Shown one piece after another: positions 1-13,859 of a DNA stretch of 64,000 nt. Within the stretch, counting starts at the first letter, position 1, and each line of letters opens with the position of its first letter. Under the pieces are notes generated by a model. That model was not told the origin of the DNA, made no database searches, and saw only the letters and a program-made list of their open reading frames with translations. The position numbers and the translations under genes were made by a program. Source of the DNA: Saururus chinensis. Lineage: Eukaryota; Streptophyta; Magnoliopsida; Piperales; Saururaceae. The DNA lies in assembly GCA_035235625.1 (NCBI GenBank), contig CP141148.1, positions 16,431,057-16,495,056 on the forward strand. The letters run 5' to 3'.

Positions 1-2577
1 ATAATTACATACTTATTTACTAAATTTGAAAGAATGAATCAAACGTACTAAATGACAAACCAATCAAACAATTTTTTATTAAGTTATATGTTTTTAATTG
101 ATTAAAACCGAAGTTAGTTAATAATGTACACGAATCTCTATATCATTTATAGTTTAAAGATACCTCTCATTCATTTTTTATGTTTATAATAAGGAATCAA
201 CTTAAAAAGTGATTCCACTATTTGACCGTTCTTTCTTAATTTATATGATTTCATTCTCTTAACTAGATTTAGAACAAAGCACTAAAGTTCGTCACAAATG
301 TATATTTAATTGTTTTAAATAGCTACGTACTAAATGATAGACAATTAGACCACTTTTGGCCAACTTATATCATTTTGATCGATTAAAACTGAAGTAAGTT
401 AAGAATGTGCACAAATCGTTATATCATTTAAAATTTAAAGAGACCTCTCATTCATTTGTTACGTTCGTAAGAATGAATTAAATTTACAAAGCGATTTCAC
501 AATTTGACCGGTCTATCTTAACTTATATGATTTCATTTGCTTAACTTGATTTAGAACAAATCACCAATGGTTATCATGAATGTATATTTAATTATTTAAA
601 ATAACTATGTACTCATTTGCTAAGTTCAAAAAAATGAATGAAACATATTAAACGACGAACCAATCAGTTAACTTTTGGTTAAGTCATATCGTTTTAATCA
701 ATTAAAATTAAAGTAAGTTAAAAATGTGTAAGAATCATTATATCGTTTATATAGTTTACAAAGACCTCCCATTAATTTATTAATTTCATAATAACAAATC
801 AAATTATCAACATGATTCTACAATTTGATTGTTTTACCTTAACTTATATGATTTCATTCTCTTAACTAGATTTAGAGCAAAACACCAAAGCTCGTAATGA
901 ATATAAAGTTAACTATTTTAAATAACTACATACTCATTTATTAAGTTCAAAATAATGATTTAAACGTACAAAATGATGAACTAATTAAACCACTTTTTGT
1001 CAAGTTATATCCTTTTAATCGATTAAAACCGAAGTAAGTTAAGAATGTGTGCAAATTATTATATCATTTATAGTTTAAAGAGACCTCCCATTGATTTGTT
1101 ACGTTCAAAATAACAAATCAAATTGATAAAGTGATTCCACAATTTGACTGTTCTTCCTTAACTTATATGATTTTATTCGCTTAAATAGATTTAGAACAAA
1201 GCCCCAAAGCTCCTCATGAATATATTTAATTATTTAAAATGAATGCGTACTCATTTACTAAGTTCAAAAGACTTAATTAAATGTACTAAAGAACAAACCA
1301 ATTAAACCATTTTTGCTCAAGTTATATCTATTTAATCGATTAAAACCGAAGTAAGTTAAGAATATACGCAAATCGTTATATCGTTTAAAGTTTAAAGAGA
1401 CATGTTATTCATTTTGTACCTTCGTAATAACTAAACAAATTGACAATGCGATTCCACAATTTGACCATTCTTCCTTAACTTATATGATTTTATTCACTTA
1501 ACTAGATTTAGAATAAAGCACTAAAGCTCATCACAAATGTATATTTAATTATTTTCAATAACGTACTCATTTGCTAAATTCAAAAGAATAAATCAAACAC
1601 ACTAAACGACAAACCAATCAAACCACTTATTGTCAAGTTATATCCTTTTAATTGATTAAAACCGAAGTAAGTTGAGAATGTATAGAAATCGTTATATCGT
1701 TTATAGTTTAAAGAGACCTCCCAATCATTTGGTATGTTTATAATAACAAATCAAATTAATAAAGTGATTCCACAATTTGACTGTTATTTCTTAATTTATA
1801 TGATTTTGTTCTCTTAAATAGATTTAAAATAATGCAGCAAAGCTCGTCACGAATATAATTTAATTATTTTAAATAACTACATACTCCTTTGTTAAGTTCG
1901 AAATAATGAATTAAACATACTAAACGATGAATTAATTGGACCACTTTTGGTCAAGTTATATCCTTTTGATCGATTAAACAGAAGTAAGTTAAGAATGTGC
2001 ACAAATCGTTATATCATTAAAGAGATCTCCTTAACTTATATGATTTTATTCGCTTAACTTGATTTAGAACATATCACCAAAGCTTGTCACAAATGTATAT
2101 TTAATTATTTAAAATAACTACATACTTATTTGTTAAGTTCGAAAGAATGAAACAAACATACTAAACGACAAACCAATCGGCTCGCTTTTTGTTAAGTTAT
2201 ATCCTTTTAATTGATTAAACTAAAGTTAAGAATATGCACAAATCTTTATATCATTTATAGTTTAAAGGCACCTCCCATTAATTTTTTACGTTCATAAAAA
2301 TGAATCAAATTAATAATGTGATTCCACAATTTGACCATTCTGCCTTAACTTATATGATTTTATTCCCTTAATTTTATTTAGAACAGTGCACCAAAGCTCG
2401 TCACAAATGTATATTTAATAGTTTTAAATAATAACATACTAATTTGCTAAGTTTAAAATCTTAAATTAAACATACTTAACAACGAAGCAATTGGACCACT
2501 TTTGGTCGAATTATATCCTTTTGATTGATTAGAACCAAAGTTAAGAATATGCACAAATTGTTATATCGTTTAAAGTT
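1..2577 (+). repeat. 319-bp tandem satellite, array 1 (forward)
   Basis: About eight head-to-tail degenerate monomers. The motif reading AACTAGATTT or a close variant recurs near 261, 543, 864, 1183 and 1500, giving spacings of about 317-321 bp except the first (282), where about 38 bp is deleted next to a repeated CGTAC. I call forward the strand that reads TTTTAATCGATTAAAACC. Short ORFs here are chance. The array stops abruptly at TTTAAAGTT near 2577, where pararetrovirus sequence begins. Confidence 0.95.
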
Positions 2578-2729
2578 GCAGCATCGTTCTAATCTTTGAC
2601 AACAAAGAACTGAATTATTCTCCTCCTAGAGATTAACTGCAAGATAACTAAAAGATCCTTGATAAGAGGCCTTTTTGTTGACGCCAAACTTGTGTCGTTG
2701 TGTTGGCATAGTTTCACGGAGTTCTTTAG

Positions 2730-2742
2730 TGGTATCAGAGCC
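2730..2742 (+). promoter_or_regulatory. tRNA-iMet primer-binding site of pararetrovirus A
   Basis: TGGTATCAGAGCC is complementary to the 3' end of plant initiator tRNA-Met, the usual primer for minus-strand DNA synthesis in caulimovirids and many plant LTR elements. No LTR ends upstream of it. An ATG opening the movement-protein frame starts only two bases downstream, at 2745. Confidence 0.85.
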
Positions 2743-2744
2743 CC

Positions 2745-3660
2745 ATGGTTCCTGTTAATCTACCATTACCATCAACCACTTACTATTCATCCTCTGCCTC
2801 AAGTCAAGATTTTCTGTATGAAGTTGAGTATGCCCCTTCCCGAGTCCCAGCCACCCGTTTTCCTTTTGTGAATCCTTACCAAGTTTTTGAGTTAAGTAAA
2901 GAGTCATATACCATGAAAAGCCTAAAAAAAAAATTTGGTTCTAAAACTCCTTTATGTGTTTAAAGAGTATGTTCAAGCCTCCTCTTTCTCCCAGAACCAG
3001 ATTCCAGCTGGTCCAAAGCAGTCCTTTCTCCCCATCACTTTGCCCAGCAGCCTCCATTAGCAATGGCAGACTGAAGGTTATACCCATCTCCATCTTGGAG
3101 CCTTCAAAGTTGCCCTCACCCTCCATGTCCGACCAGGGATGGAAATCGCCAGCAATCTTGCTCTCCCGTACACCCAGTTCCTCACATATAACCAGAGTGT
3201 ATGAGCCACTGTTCAAATTATGTTGAATGCTGGTATTGTTTTCCTTACATTGTATTCTAGCACAACATCTCTTTGCAAGATTCATTCTTGTTTAATTCTC
3301 TTTTTACCGAAGTTCAATTCTCTGGCCTAAATATGAGACCCGAAGCCATTGCCACCACACTCCACTACCAGCTTGCTTTCCGCCTCTAAAACCATGCTAT
3401 AAATCTTCCAGCCATAGGTCTCCACTAGTCGGTTGATGCTCTCATGCTGAAAATTGGCCCCCAAGGTGTTCATTGCACTTGTATCCCCAAGCGGCTCTCC
3501 AATGAGCGACTCTAGCAAATATTCCCAGCTAAGTGGATCACAGTAAATGAGACTTTTATGCAGACCACCAAGTCTTATGCTGATACCTCTCCTATTTTCA
3601 CCAGAAAAGCTGATGGCATTGTTGAAACTTAGTTCCCAACCAAGAATTTAGACAATGTGG
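2745..3660 (+). pseudogene. Movement-protein (30K) domain, broken
   Basis: Relic of the N-terminal movement domain of the polyprotein, which in caulimovirids makes tubules through plasmodesmata. The frame opens at ATG 2745 and stops at 2961-2963; homology then passes to another frame (about 2954-3226), showing a frameshift near 2930-2960 beside a run of A. The second piece has the hallmark pattern: a VALTLH-like strand, then an ALPYTQFL-like strand, then LNAGIVFLTLY. An in-frame stop falls within this piece's continuation, and after about 3230 matches become scattered over frames with many stops. I choose 2745 because it follows the primer site directly. The domain call rests on pattern, not on a search. 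Confidence 0.75.
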
Positions 3661-4739
3661 TCTTTTCCACACCTTTACTAGAAGTCAATGCCATTGACGA
3701 TATTGCACAACCAACACCTCACATCTGGTGGGATATTTACAATTGCAACCACTGCCTGGACTACCAGTTCAATATGCAGCATTTTGATCCCAACGAAAAC
3801 CTCCAAAGGAGAAAAAATTCCTCACATCAATAGCTAAAAAGGCGATATAAAGCAGGCGATCCTGAGGTTGATCTCGTAGGAGAACCCTCTAGTAAATTTG
3901 ACTATTATGTCTTGTACCCCAGAAGAAAGGAGCCCAATAAACTTTGTGGCTATTCCAAAGAGTTGCATGCCCTCGATGATGAAGATCCATGTCTACCCGG
4001 TGTTCGAACTCATACTACCATTGAAAATACTATCCCTCAAATTTTCTTGCTTGAACCAGAGTTCCCTTCTCTAGAAGATTATGAAGATTTAAAAAAGTAC
4101 ACCAAACATATATGGAAGATCCCAACACCGGTACGCCAAACCCTCTGACGGATGGCCTAGACAGATCTCTACCGCAGAAGCTACCCTAAACTGGTAGGCT
4201 GCAAATTCAGTCACTCAAAACAAGGCCCTTTCAAAGCTCCTCACTGAACAACAAAAGCTTACAACATTGGTCACTCTAAACTCCAGCCTTTTACATGAGC
4301 TACGAGCAAAGATCAATGACCTCCACCAAGAACTTCTTCATATTGTTTCCAAATGTCAAGATTTCTCCACTACCTCCAGACTCATTTCTTAGAAGGATGT
4401 AGAAAAAAGACACCTTGAAGTATATCTTAGAAGCCTCGAAGCCTCCCATGCCACTAAATCACTTCCCATTCCATGCTACCTAGCTTTTGCCACACTCTTT
4501 GGAAACCCCTCTTCCTACATTCCAAACTATCATCCGCAACCACTTATCCCTCCTCGCCACTCTGGCCTCTACCACAAACCTCTACTTGCCACTCCACCTC
4601 TCTCCAGCCAACCGCCTATTACTCCCCGACCTTCTAAACCCAACGTAAAGGCCCCCATCTTCTCCCCTGATAGAAGCATCCTCGCGACAGCCTTCTCATT
4701 ACTTCCCTATTGAAGAACCCAATCCCATTGCTTTATTTC
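3661..4739 (+). pseudogene. Polyprotein spacer between movement and coat domains, broken
   Basis: No recognised catalytic motif. One open piece (3912-4148, 78 codons) is acidic and Pro/Glu-rich. It is followed by a stretch (about 4200-4440) rich in Leu, Lys and Glu that could have been a coiled coil, then a Pro/Ser-rich low-complexity stretch (about 4460-4700). This order (acidic, coiled-coil-like, disordered) is common between movement and coat regions of caulimovirid polyproteins. Several stops interrupt it. Confidence 0.5.
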
Positions 4740-5533
4740 TCCAAGCATCTTGCTTACAAAACACCACTGGAGAAATCTACCTTGCATCCTCAAATGATTC
4801 CACCTCCATTGAGCTTGACTCAAGTTTTCCTGAACTCTTTGTGCAAGGTGACCCTACCATTCAGCAACCCTATGACTCTGAGCAATTTGGAGACATAAAA
4901 CATTAGCCAAATTTTGATCCTAATTTTGCTCCACCTTTTCCACAAAATACCAACAACAAGAAACTCTTTACCATTGATGATATTCTCCCCTCCAAATGGC
5001 ATGGCCATTTCATGGAAATATTTGCCTGGGGAACTGCAGAAATGGCTATTCCAAATGCCAACCTTAGAGATGTTCTTGCCAAGAACTCTTCTAGATTCAG
5101 TGGATGACTACATGAATGGTGGATAGCACTCAGCGAATAAAGACAGCTTCAGATTCTCCAGTCCAAAGAAATTTCTGAATTCATCGCCTACCTCTATAAT
5201 GAATTTCTTGGACAACTAGTGCTCCGACAAGAAACAGCACTAGAAGAATTCTTGAAAGCTAAAGTCTGTTCTTTCAACAAAAAGGACCTTAAAAAACACT
5301 ATATGCATATGTCAGCTCGTTTCCATGCTATCAATGGCATCGATGATGTCAACTTAAAGCAAGTGTTACTCCAATCCTTACCAGAGCCATCGGGCGATGA
5401 AACCAGACACATTATTGAATTCAAAGGAGATATCATAGGTAATCTCACCCTCAGACAAATTTATCAGTTAAGTCTCACTGCTGTCGATAGGCTATCAACC
5501 AGTCCAAGTTCATCAAGTGCCTCCAAAAAATAG
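4740..5533 (+). pseudogene. Coat-protein-like domain, broken
   Basis: One frame can be followed with interruptions from about 4740 to 5533. It includes an FTIDDI-type motif followed by a conserved Trp near 4970-5000 and the longest open piece, 5219-5533 (104 codons), whose KKDLKKHYMHM stretch and Leu-rich helices resemble the capsid region upstream of the zinc knuckle in caulimovirids. Stops lie near 4903 and again before 5219. It sits directly before the zinc knuckle, as expected. Assignment is by position and pattern, with moderate confidence. Confidence 0.6.
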
Positions 5534-5730
5534 GACAAAAACTTGGAAAAGCCTGCCTTCGACCAGACTTATAGATCAAAATGCAAGGGTGACAATGGTT
5601 GCACTTGTTCTACCAAAAAGAAGTTTCATTTTCACAAATCAAGATTCTCTTGGAAAAATAGATTTGTTAGACCCAAGCAGAAATGAAGATTTTTTTCAAA
5701 AAAGGACCATGACACAAAAAATTGAGCAAA

Positions 5731-5772
5731 TGCTTTCTTTGTGGAAAATCTGGACACTTTGCTTGCTAATGT
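5731..5772 (+). pseudogene. CCHC zinc knuckle of pararetrovirus A, with internal stop
   Basis: The translation reads CFLCGKSGHFAC, a stop, then C. The C-x2-C-x4-H-x4-C spacing is complete only across the TAA stop at the thirteenth codon. Zinc knuckles at the coat C-terminus bind viral RNA. Just upstream is a Lys/Phe-rich basic segment with frameshifts, also usual for the family. Confidence 0.8.
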
Positions 5773-5817
5773 CTAGCATAGAACAAGCCCTGCAAAGCTC
5801 AATTCATTCAGCAAGCA

Positions 5818-6363
5818 ATGGCGATCATCCAACGGGAGTTCCATGATCTTCAATTAGAACTCTCAATCAATGAGTATAATTCAGATATTGTTCTTCAACT
5901 AGAATATTCTAGTTTTGGAAATAGTTCTGATGACGACTCTGATGACCAATCTGAACTTTTGGAATTGATGGCTTTCCTGAATTATTTGCTACGCAACCCT
6001 CTCCTCTCCTTCCTGTTACTCTTCACCTTGGCTTCACTACCATTCCCCTCATTGCTTTTCTTGATATAGGAGCGTATCGCTCAATTCTTAAGCCTTCTTA
6101 CTCAACCATAGTTATTGGCATCCCCACAGCCAGTATTTCAAAATTGCTGATGGAAATTCCTTCCATATTGACAAGATTGGTAAGCCCTTTACCATCTCCT
6201 TATTCCCTTCTTTACAGATCACCCATCCATTTCTTAGGTCCCCTCTCACTAGAATAGATGTCATTATTGGGTTTGATATCCTCCATAAACTGCTTCAACT
6301 CAAGTGGAAGCCCTATGGATTATCCTACAAAGACGAATTTTCCCCCGGGCTACTATTAAGTTA
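5818..6363 (+). pseudogene. Aspartic protease domain of pararetrovirus A, broken and 3'-truncated
   Basis: An open piece, 5818-6069 (83 codons), starts with a Gln/Glu- and Asp/Ser-rich linker. Around 6051-6090 another frame carries FLDIGAYRS, matching the retropepsin active-site loop (D-T/S-G) but with Ile in place of Thr/Ser. Near 6260-6330 a VIIGFDIL motif matches the conserved C-terminal strand of these proteases. The match needs a frame change between the pieces. Reverse transcriptase should follow, but the sequence breaks at 6363 into reversed satellite. Confidence 0.7.
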
Positions 6364-9300
6364 AGGAAGAATAGTCAAATTGTAGAATCACTTTTGATTT
6401 GTTATTATGAATGAAACAAATGAATAGGAGGTTTTTTTTAAAATTTAAATGATACAACAATTTATGTGTGAACTTACTTCGGTTTTAATAGATCAAAAGG
6501 TTATAACTTGACCAAAAGAGGCCTAATTGGTTCGTTCTTTAGTACCTTTAATTCATTCTTTTGAACTTAGCAAATGAGTATGTATTAATTTAAAATAATT
6601 TAATATAAATTTGTGATGAGCTTTAATGCTTTGTACTAAATCTAGTTAAGCTAAAGAAATCATATAAATTAAAGAAAATTGGTCAAATTGTGGCATCACT
6701 TTGTGAATTTGTTTCGTTATTACAAACATAAGAAATAAATGGGAGGTCTCTCTAAACTTTAAACAATATAAGGATTTGTGCATATTTTTAACTTACTTCG
6801 GTTTTAATTGATCGAAAGGATATAACTTGACCAAAAAGGGTCCGATTGGTTCGTCGTTTAGTACGTTTGATTTATTCTTTTGAACTTAACAAATATATAT
6901 GTATTCTTTAAAAAAATTAAATATACATTCGTCAAGAGCTTTAGTGCTTTGTTTTAAATCTAGTTAAATGAATTAAATCATATAAGCTGAGAAAGAACTG
7001 TCAAATTGTGGAGTCAAATTGTCACTTTGATTCATTATTACAAACATAACAATTGAATGAGAGGTCTCTTTAAACTTTAAATAATATATCAATTTATGCA
7101 CATTCTTAACTTACTTCAGTTTTAATCGATTAAAAGGATATAACTTGACCAAAAGTGGTCTGATTTGTTCATCATTTTGTGCATTTAATTAATTCCTACA
7201 AACTTAGTAAATGAATATGTATTTATTCAAAAAAATTAAATAAACATTTGTGACGAATGGACTAATTATGGAATCACTTAGTTAATTTAATTTGTTATTA
7301 CAAACGTAACATATGAATGAGAATGTGCACATTCTTAACTTTGGTTTTATTCGATTAAGCTGATATAACTTAACCAAAAGTGATCCGATTCATTCGTTGT
7401 TTAATATGTTTAATTCATTATTTTACACTTAGCAAATGAGTATATAATTATTTATAATAATTAAAGATACATTCGTGACGGGCTTTGGTGCTTCTTTATA
7501 AATATATTAAAGCAAATAAAAACATATAAGTTAAGGAAAAACGGTCAAATTATGGAATCACTTTGTTGATTTGATTCGTTATTATGAATATAACAATTAA
7601 ATGGGAGGGCTTTTTAAACTTTAAACAATACAAAGATTTATGTACATTCTTAACTTACTTCGGTTTTAATAGATCAAAAGGATAGACCAAAAGGGGCCTG
7701 ATTGGTTCATCGTTTAGTACATTTAATTCATTCTTTTGAACTTAGCAAATAAGTATATATTAATTTAAAAAATTAAATATACATTTGTGACTAGCTTCTA
7801 AATTTATTTAAGCGAATAAAATAATATAAATTAAGGAAGAACGGTCAAATTATAAAATTACTTTATAACATAGATTCGATATTACAAACGTAACAATTAA
7901 ATGAGAGGTCTCTTTAAACTTTAAACGATATAACGATTTATACACATTCTTAACTTACTTTAGTTTTAATCAATTAAAAGGATATAACTTAACTAAAAGG
8001 GGTCCAATTGGTTCATCATTTAGTACGTTTGATTTATTATTTTAAACTTATTAAATAAATATATATTTATTTAAAATAATTAAATATACATTCATCATGA
8101 GCTTTGGTGCTTTGTTCTAAATCTAGTTAAGCAAATTAAATCATAGATATTAAGGAAGAATGGTAAAATTGTGGTATCGCTTTATTAATATGATTCATTA
8201 TTATGAACTTAACAAATTAATGAGAGGTCTCTTTAAACTTTAAATAATATAATGATTTATGCACATTCCTAACTCACTTTGATTTTAATCGATTAAACTG
8301 ATATAACTTGACCAAAAGTGGTCCAATTAGTTTGTTATTTTGTACGTTTAATTCATTCTTTCTAGCAAATGATCATGTATTCATCTTAAATAATTAAAAA
8401 TATATTTGTGACAATCTTTAGTATTTCATTCTAATTATAGTTAAGCAAATAAAAACATAAAAGCTAAGGAAGAATAGTCAAATTGTGGAATCACTTTGTA
8501 AATTTTATTCATTATTACAAATGTAACAAATGAATGGGAGGTCTCTTTGAACTTTAAATGATATAACATTTGTGCATATTCTTAACTTACTTCGGATTTA
8601 ATCAATCAGAAGGATATATAACTTTACCAAAAGGGGTCTAATTGGTTTTGTCATTTAGTACATTTAATTAATTCTTTTCAACTTAGCAAATGAACATGTT
8701 TTCATCTAAAATAATTAAATAAACATTCATGACAAGCTTTAGTGCTTTATTCTAAATCTAGTTAATAAAATAAAATCAAATAAGTTAAGGAAGATTGGTT
8801 AAATTGCGGAATCAGTTTGTTAAATTAATTAGTTTTTACAAATGTAACAAATGATATAATGATTGTTATAAATCTATATAAGTGAATAAAGCTTATATGA
8901 TTGGTTAAATTGCGGAATGGTTGATGTTTTTAAACTATAAACGATATAATGATTTGGGCACATTCTTAACTTAATTCAGTTTTAATCGATTAAAATGATA
9001 TAACTTGACAAAAAGTGGGACGATTGGTTCGTCATTTAGTACGTTTGATTTATTATTTCGAACGTGGCAAATGAGTATGCAGTTATTTAAAATAATTACA
9101 TATACATTCGTGATGAACTTTAATACTTTGTTATAAATCTACTTAAGCGAATAAAATCATATAAGCTAAGGAAGAATGGTAAAATTATGGAATCACTTTG
9201 TCATTTTGATTCATTATTACGAATGTAACAAATGAATGAGATGTATTTTTAAGTTTTAAATGATATAACGATTTGTGGACATTCTAAACTTACTTTGATT

Positions 9301-12300
9301 AGTCGATCAAAAGGAGGTAACTTCACCAAAAGGGGTCTGATTGGTTCGTCGATTAGTACGTTTGATTCATTATTTTGAATTTAGCAAATGAATACGTATT
9401 CATTTAAAACAATTAAAATACATTCGTCATGAGCTTTGGAGCTTTGTTTTAAATCTAGTTAAGCGAATGAAATTATTTAAATTAAAGAAGGACGGTTAAA
9501 TTGTGGTGTTACTTTTTCAATATGATTTATTATTATGAACGTAACAAATAAATAATGAGTAGTTTCTTTAACTTTAAATGATATGAAGATTTGTACACAT
9601 TTTTACTTTGGTTTTAATCAATTAAACTAATATAATTTTACCAAAAATGGTCTAATTATTCATTGTATAAGTTTAATTCATTTTTTTAAAGTTAGCAAAT
9701 GAGTGTGTATTAATTTAAAATAATTAAATATACATTCGTAACGAGCTTTAGTACTTCGTTCTAAATATAGTTCAGCAAATAAAAATATATAAACTAAATA
9801 AGAATGATCAAATTATGGAATAACTTTGTCAATTTGATTCGTTATTACGAACATAACAAATGAATGAGAGGTATTTTAAGACTTTAAACGAAATAACGAT
9901 TTGTGCACATTCTTAACTTACTTTGGTTTTAATTGATTGAAATGATATAAAATGACCAAAAGGGGTTCGATTGGTTCATCGTTTAGTACATTTAATTTAT
10001 TCTTTTCAACTTAGCAAATGAATACATATTCTTTAAAACAATTAAATATACTTTCGTCAAGAGCTTTAGTGCTTTGTCTATATCTAGTTAAGCAAATAAA
10101 ATCATATAAGCTAAGAAAGAATGGTTAAATTATAGTATCACTTTGCGCTTTTATTTTTTATTACGAATGTAACAAATGAATGTGAGGTCTCTTTAAACTT
10201 TGAATTATATAACGATTTGTACATATTCTTAACTTACTTTGGCTTAAATCGAATAAACTGATATAACTTGACCAAAGTGGTCCGATTGGTTCATTGTTTA
10301 GTATATTTAAATCATTCTTTAAAACTTTGCAAATGAGTATTTATTTATTTAAAATAATTAAATATACATTTATGACGAGCTTTAGTACTTCGTTCTAAAT
10401 ATGGTTAAGCAAATAGAAACATATAAGCTAAGGAAGAAAAGTTAAATTGTGGAATCACTTTATTAATTTATTTGTCATTGCAAATATAACAAATGAATAA
10501 GAGGTTTCTTTAAACTATAAACGATTTAACGATTTGTGCACATTCTTAACTTATTTCAGTTTTAATCGATCAAAAAGATATAACTTGACCCAAAGGGGTC
10601 TAATTGGTTCATCGTTTAGTACATTTAATTCATTATTTTGAACTTAGTAAATAAGAATTTTCTTTTAAAATAATTAAATAGACATTCATGACAAGCTTTT
10701 GTGCTTTGTTCTAAATCTATTTAATCAGATATAATCATATAAGTTAAGAAAGAATGGTCAAATTGTGAAATCACTTTGTTAAATTGATTCGTTATTACAA
10801 ACGTAACAAATGGATGAGATGTCACTTTAAAATTTAAACGATATAAGGATTTGTGTACATTTTTAACTTCGGTTTTAATCAATAAAAAGGATATAACTTT
10901 ACCAAAATGGGTCCGATTGGTTTGTCATTTATTCAGTTTAATTTTTTCTTTTGAACTTAGAAAATGAGTACGTATTAACTTAAAATAGTTAAATATACAT
11001 TCATGATGAGCTTTGGTATTGTTCTAAATCTAGTTGAGCGAATAAAATTATATAAATTAAGGAAGAATTGTCAAATTATAGAATCTCTTTAAACTATAAA
11101 CGATGTAACAATTTGTGCACATTTTTATCTTACTTCAGTTTTAATGGATTAAAAGGATATAACTTGACCAAAAGGAGTCCAATTAGTTCGTCGTTTGGTA
11201 CATTTAATTCATTCTTTTAAACTTAGAAAATAAGTACATTTTCTTTAAAATGATTAAATATGTATTCGTGACAAGCTTTGATGCTTTGTTCTAAATCTAA
11301 TTAATAGAATAAAAATATATGGTTCTTTGTTTTAAATCTAGTTAAGTAAATTAAATCATAAAACTTAAGGAAGATGGTCAAATTGTGGAATCACTTTGTT
11401 AATTTGATTCATTTTTACGAACTTAATAACTGAATGGGAGGTCTCTTTAAAGTATAAATAGTATATTAATTATTTTTGTGTACATTCTTAACTTATTCGG
11501 TTTTAATCGATTAACAGAATATATAACTTAACAAAAAATGGTCTGATTGATTCGTCATTAACATTTGATTCATTCTTTTGAAAGTAGCAAATGAGTATGT
11601 AGTTGTTTAAAATAATTAAATATAAATTCGTAACGAGCTTTGATGCTTTGTTCTAAATATAGTTAAACGAATGAAATCATATAAATTAATTGAAGAACGG
11701 TCAAATTGTGGAATCACTTTGTCAATTTGATTCATTATTATGAACGTAACAAACGAATATGAGTTCTCTTTAAACTTTAAACTATATAACAATTTGTTTA
11801 TATTCTTGACTTACTTTGGTTTTAATCGATAAAAAGGATACAACTTGACCAAAAGTGATTGGATTGGTTCGTTGTTTACTATGTTTAATTAATTCTTTTG
11901 AACATCGCAAATGAGGTCATTTTATTTTGAAACAATTAAATATTCATTCCTGACGAGCTTTAGTACTTTGTTCTAAATCTAGTTAAGTGAATAAAATCAT
12001 ATAAGTTAAGGTAGACGGTCGAATTGTAGAATCACATTGTTAATTTGATTCGTTATTGTGAACATAAAAAATGAATGAGATGTCTCTTTAAACTATAAAT
12101 GATATAACGATTTGAGCACATTCTTAACTTACTTCGGTTTTAATCGATTAAAAGGATAACTTGACTAAAAGGGGTCCAATTGGTTACTCGTTTAGTACAT
12201 TTGATTTAATATTTTGAACTTAGCAAATAAGTACATATTCATTTAAAATAATTAAATATCAATTCATGACGAGCTATGGTATTTTGTTCTCAATATATTA

Positions 12301-13032
12301 AAGCGAATAAAATCATAAAAGTTAAGGAGCAATGGTCAAATTGTGGAATCACTTTATCAATTTAATTAGTTATTACGAACATAATAAATGAATGAGAACT
12401 CTCCTTAAACTTTAAATGATATAATGATTTGTGTACATTTTTAACTTACTTCGATTTTAATCGATCAAAAGGATATGACTTGAAAAAAGGGGTCTGATTG
12501 GTTCATCTTTTTGTACATTTGTTTCATTCTTTCAAACATAAGAAATAAGTACACATTTATTTAAAAAAATTAAAGATACATTCATGACGAGCTTTTGTGC
12601 TTTTTTCTAAATGTAGTTAAGCGAATGAAATTAAATCAGTTAAGGAAAAACGGTCAAATTGTGGTATCACTTTGTCAATTTGATTTGTTCTTATGAACGT
12701 AACAAATGAATGAGAAGTCTCTTTAAACTATAAATGATATAATGATTTGTGCACATTCTTAACTTATTCTTTTTTAATCGATTAAAAGGATATGACTTAA
12801 CCAAAAGTGGTCCGATTGGTTTGTCGTTATGTTTGAATCATTATTTCGAACTTAGCAAATGAATACGTATTTATTTAAAAAAATAAATATACATTCGTAA
12901 AGAGCTTTGGGGCTTTGTTCTAAATCAAGTTAAACAAATGAAATCATATATAAGTTAAGGAAGAACGGTCAAATATTGGAATCGCTTTGTCAATTTGATT
13001 CGTTATTATGAACGTAACAAATGAATGGGAGG
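6364..13032 (-). repeat. 319-bp tandem satellite, array 2 (reversed)
   Basis: About 21 degenerate monomers of the same satellite, now reading CGGTTTTAATCGATTAAAA on the given strand. Several monomers have internal deletions (for example around 7255-7330, 8840-8940 and 11080). Both ends abut pararetrovirus A sequence: its protease at 6363 and its ORF tail at 13033. Nothing else was seen inside. Confidence 0.95.
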
Positions 13033-13859
13033 ACTCATTGGGGGCCTTGGTTGTTTGGTGGAGTGGGTAGGTGGTTCCATTACAAAGAGTTAGGTGGGGT
13101 CTACCTAAAAATAACCCTTCCCCATTCTTCACGTGCTTAATTGTTGGGCATCATGCACATGCTTCATCCAGAATTATCTATGTCATAGTCACTAGATGAA
13201 TAGTAGGGATTAGGGTCCTGGGAATCCCAGTCTCGAGTTGGCGTGAGGCAGTATATGCTGACAAAAGCATATAATCCTCGCAAATATAGGTCTCAATCAC
13301 CACTGGCAAAAGGATACGCCAAGATATGTGATGAAATGTCCGCATAGTACACTCCACTCAGACTTGCCATGTGTATCTTGAAGTGATAGAAGTCATCTGA
13401 GTACCAGTGATAATTCTGTGACAAATCAATATTTGTCCATTGGAGGATTCTGACGGGTTCTCAATGTATGGGATGAAGAAATTGGCATCGGGAGTGGTAA
13501 CAAAATCCTGTGACTGATGATTGATGGAGGCTGATCTGGACAAATGCACTATCGACCTCGTTTAGCAAGGTTTGCCATTGCTGAATAGGAAGAACCATTC
13601 CAACAGTATCTTTACTCCGAAAGGCATGCTCAGAGAGGTTCCGATGGACCTAGATCTAGAATAGATAATCTGATAGGTGTCCGACATTAAAAAAGATGGA
13701 GATACGCCATTTTTCAATGATGGCTATAATAAGAGACAAAAGACTTCCTTAGGGCAATAGTAGTAATTTCAAAAACCGAAAGGGCAGAGATAGGCATAGT
13801 TGGGGTGCAGTATTTGGAAGAAAACAAGTCTATTTAGGACTAGGAGAATTTCAAGGTAG
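13033..13859 (-). pseudogene. Pararetrovirus A, C-terminal tail, broken
   Basis: Reverse-strand continuation of the RNase H fragment at 17713-18130 after removal of the intervening LTR-type element. Short open pieces lie at 13358-13549 (63 codons) and 12944-13132, in different frames and broken by stops. I recognise no motif. It is assigned to the virus because it continues directly from RNase H across a clean 5-bp target duplication. The junction with satellite at 13032/13033 is sharp (ATGAATGGGAGG, then non-satellite). Confidence 0.6.

Larger units (their letters stand above)
2578..6363 (+). pseudogene. Pararetrovirus A, 5' part (decayed caulimovirid)
   Basis: A decayed copy of an endogenous pararetrovirus. 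In order it has a short leader, a tRNA-iMet primer site, a 30K-type movement protein, a spacer, a coat-like region, a CCHC zinc knuckle and an aspartic protease. There are no LTRs, which separates it from a retrotransposon. Stops and frameshifts occur in every domain. It ends just after the protease at CTACTATTAAG, before any reverse transcriptase, and the satellite resumes there in the opposite direction. The missing downstream part appears reversed at 13033-18130. The overall order suits a single-polyprotein caulimovirid such as a petuvirus or florendovirus, but the genus is an inference. Confidence 0.85.

Noticed and set aside
2941..3518. Minus-strand ORFs of 114 and 63 codons in pararetrovirus A
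   Set aside because: They lie opposite the movement-protein region recognised on the plus strand and show no domain.
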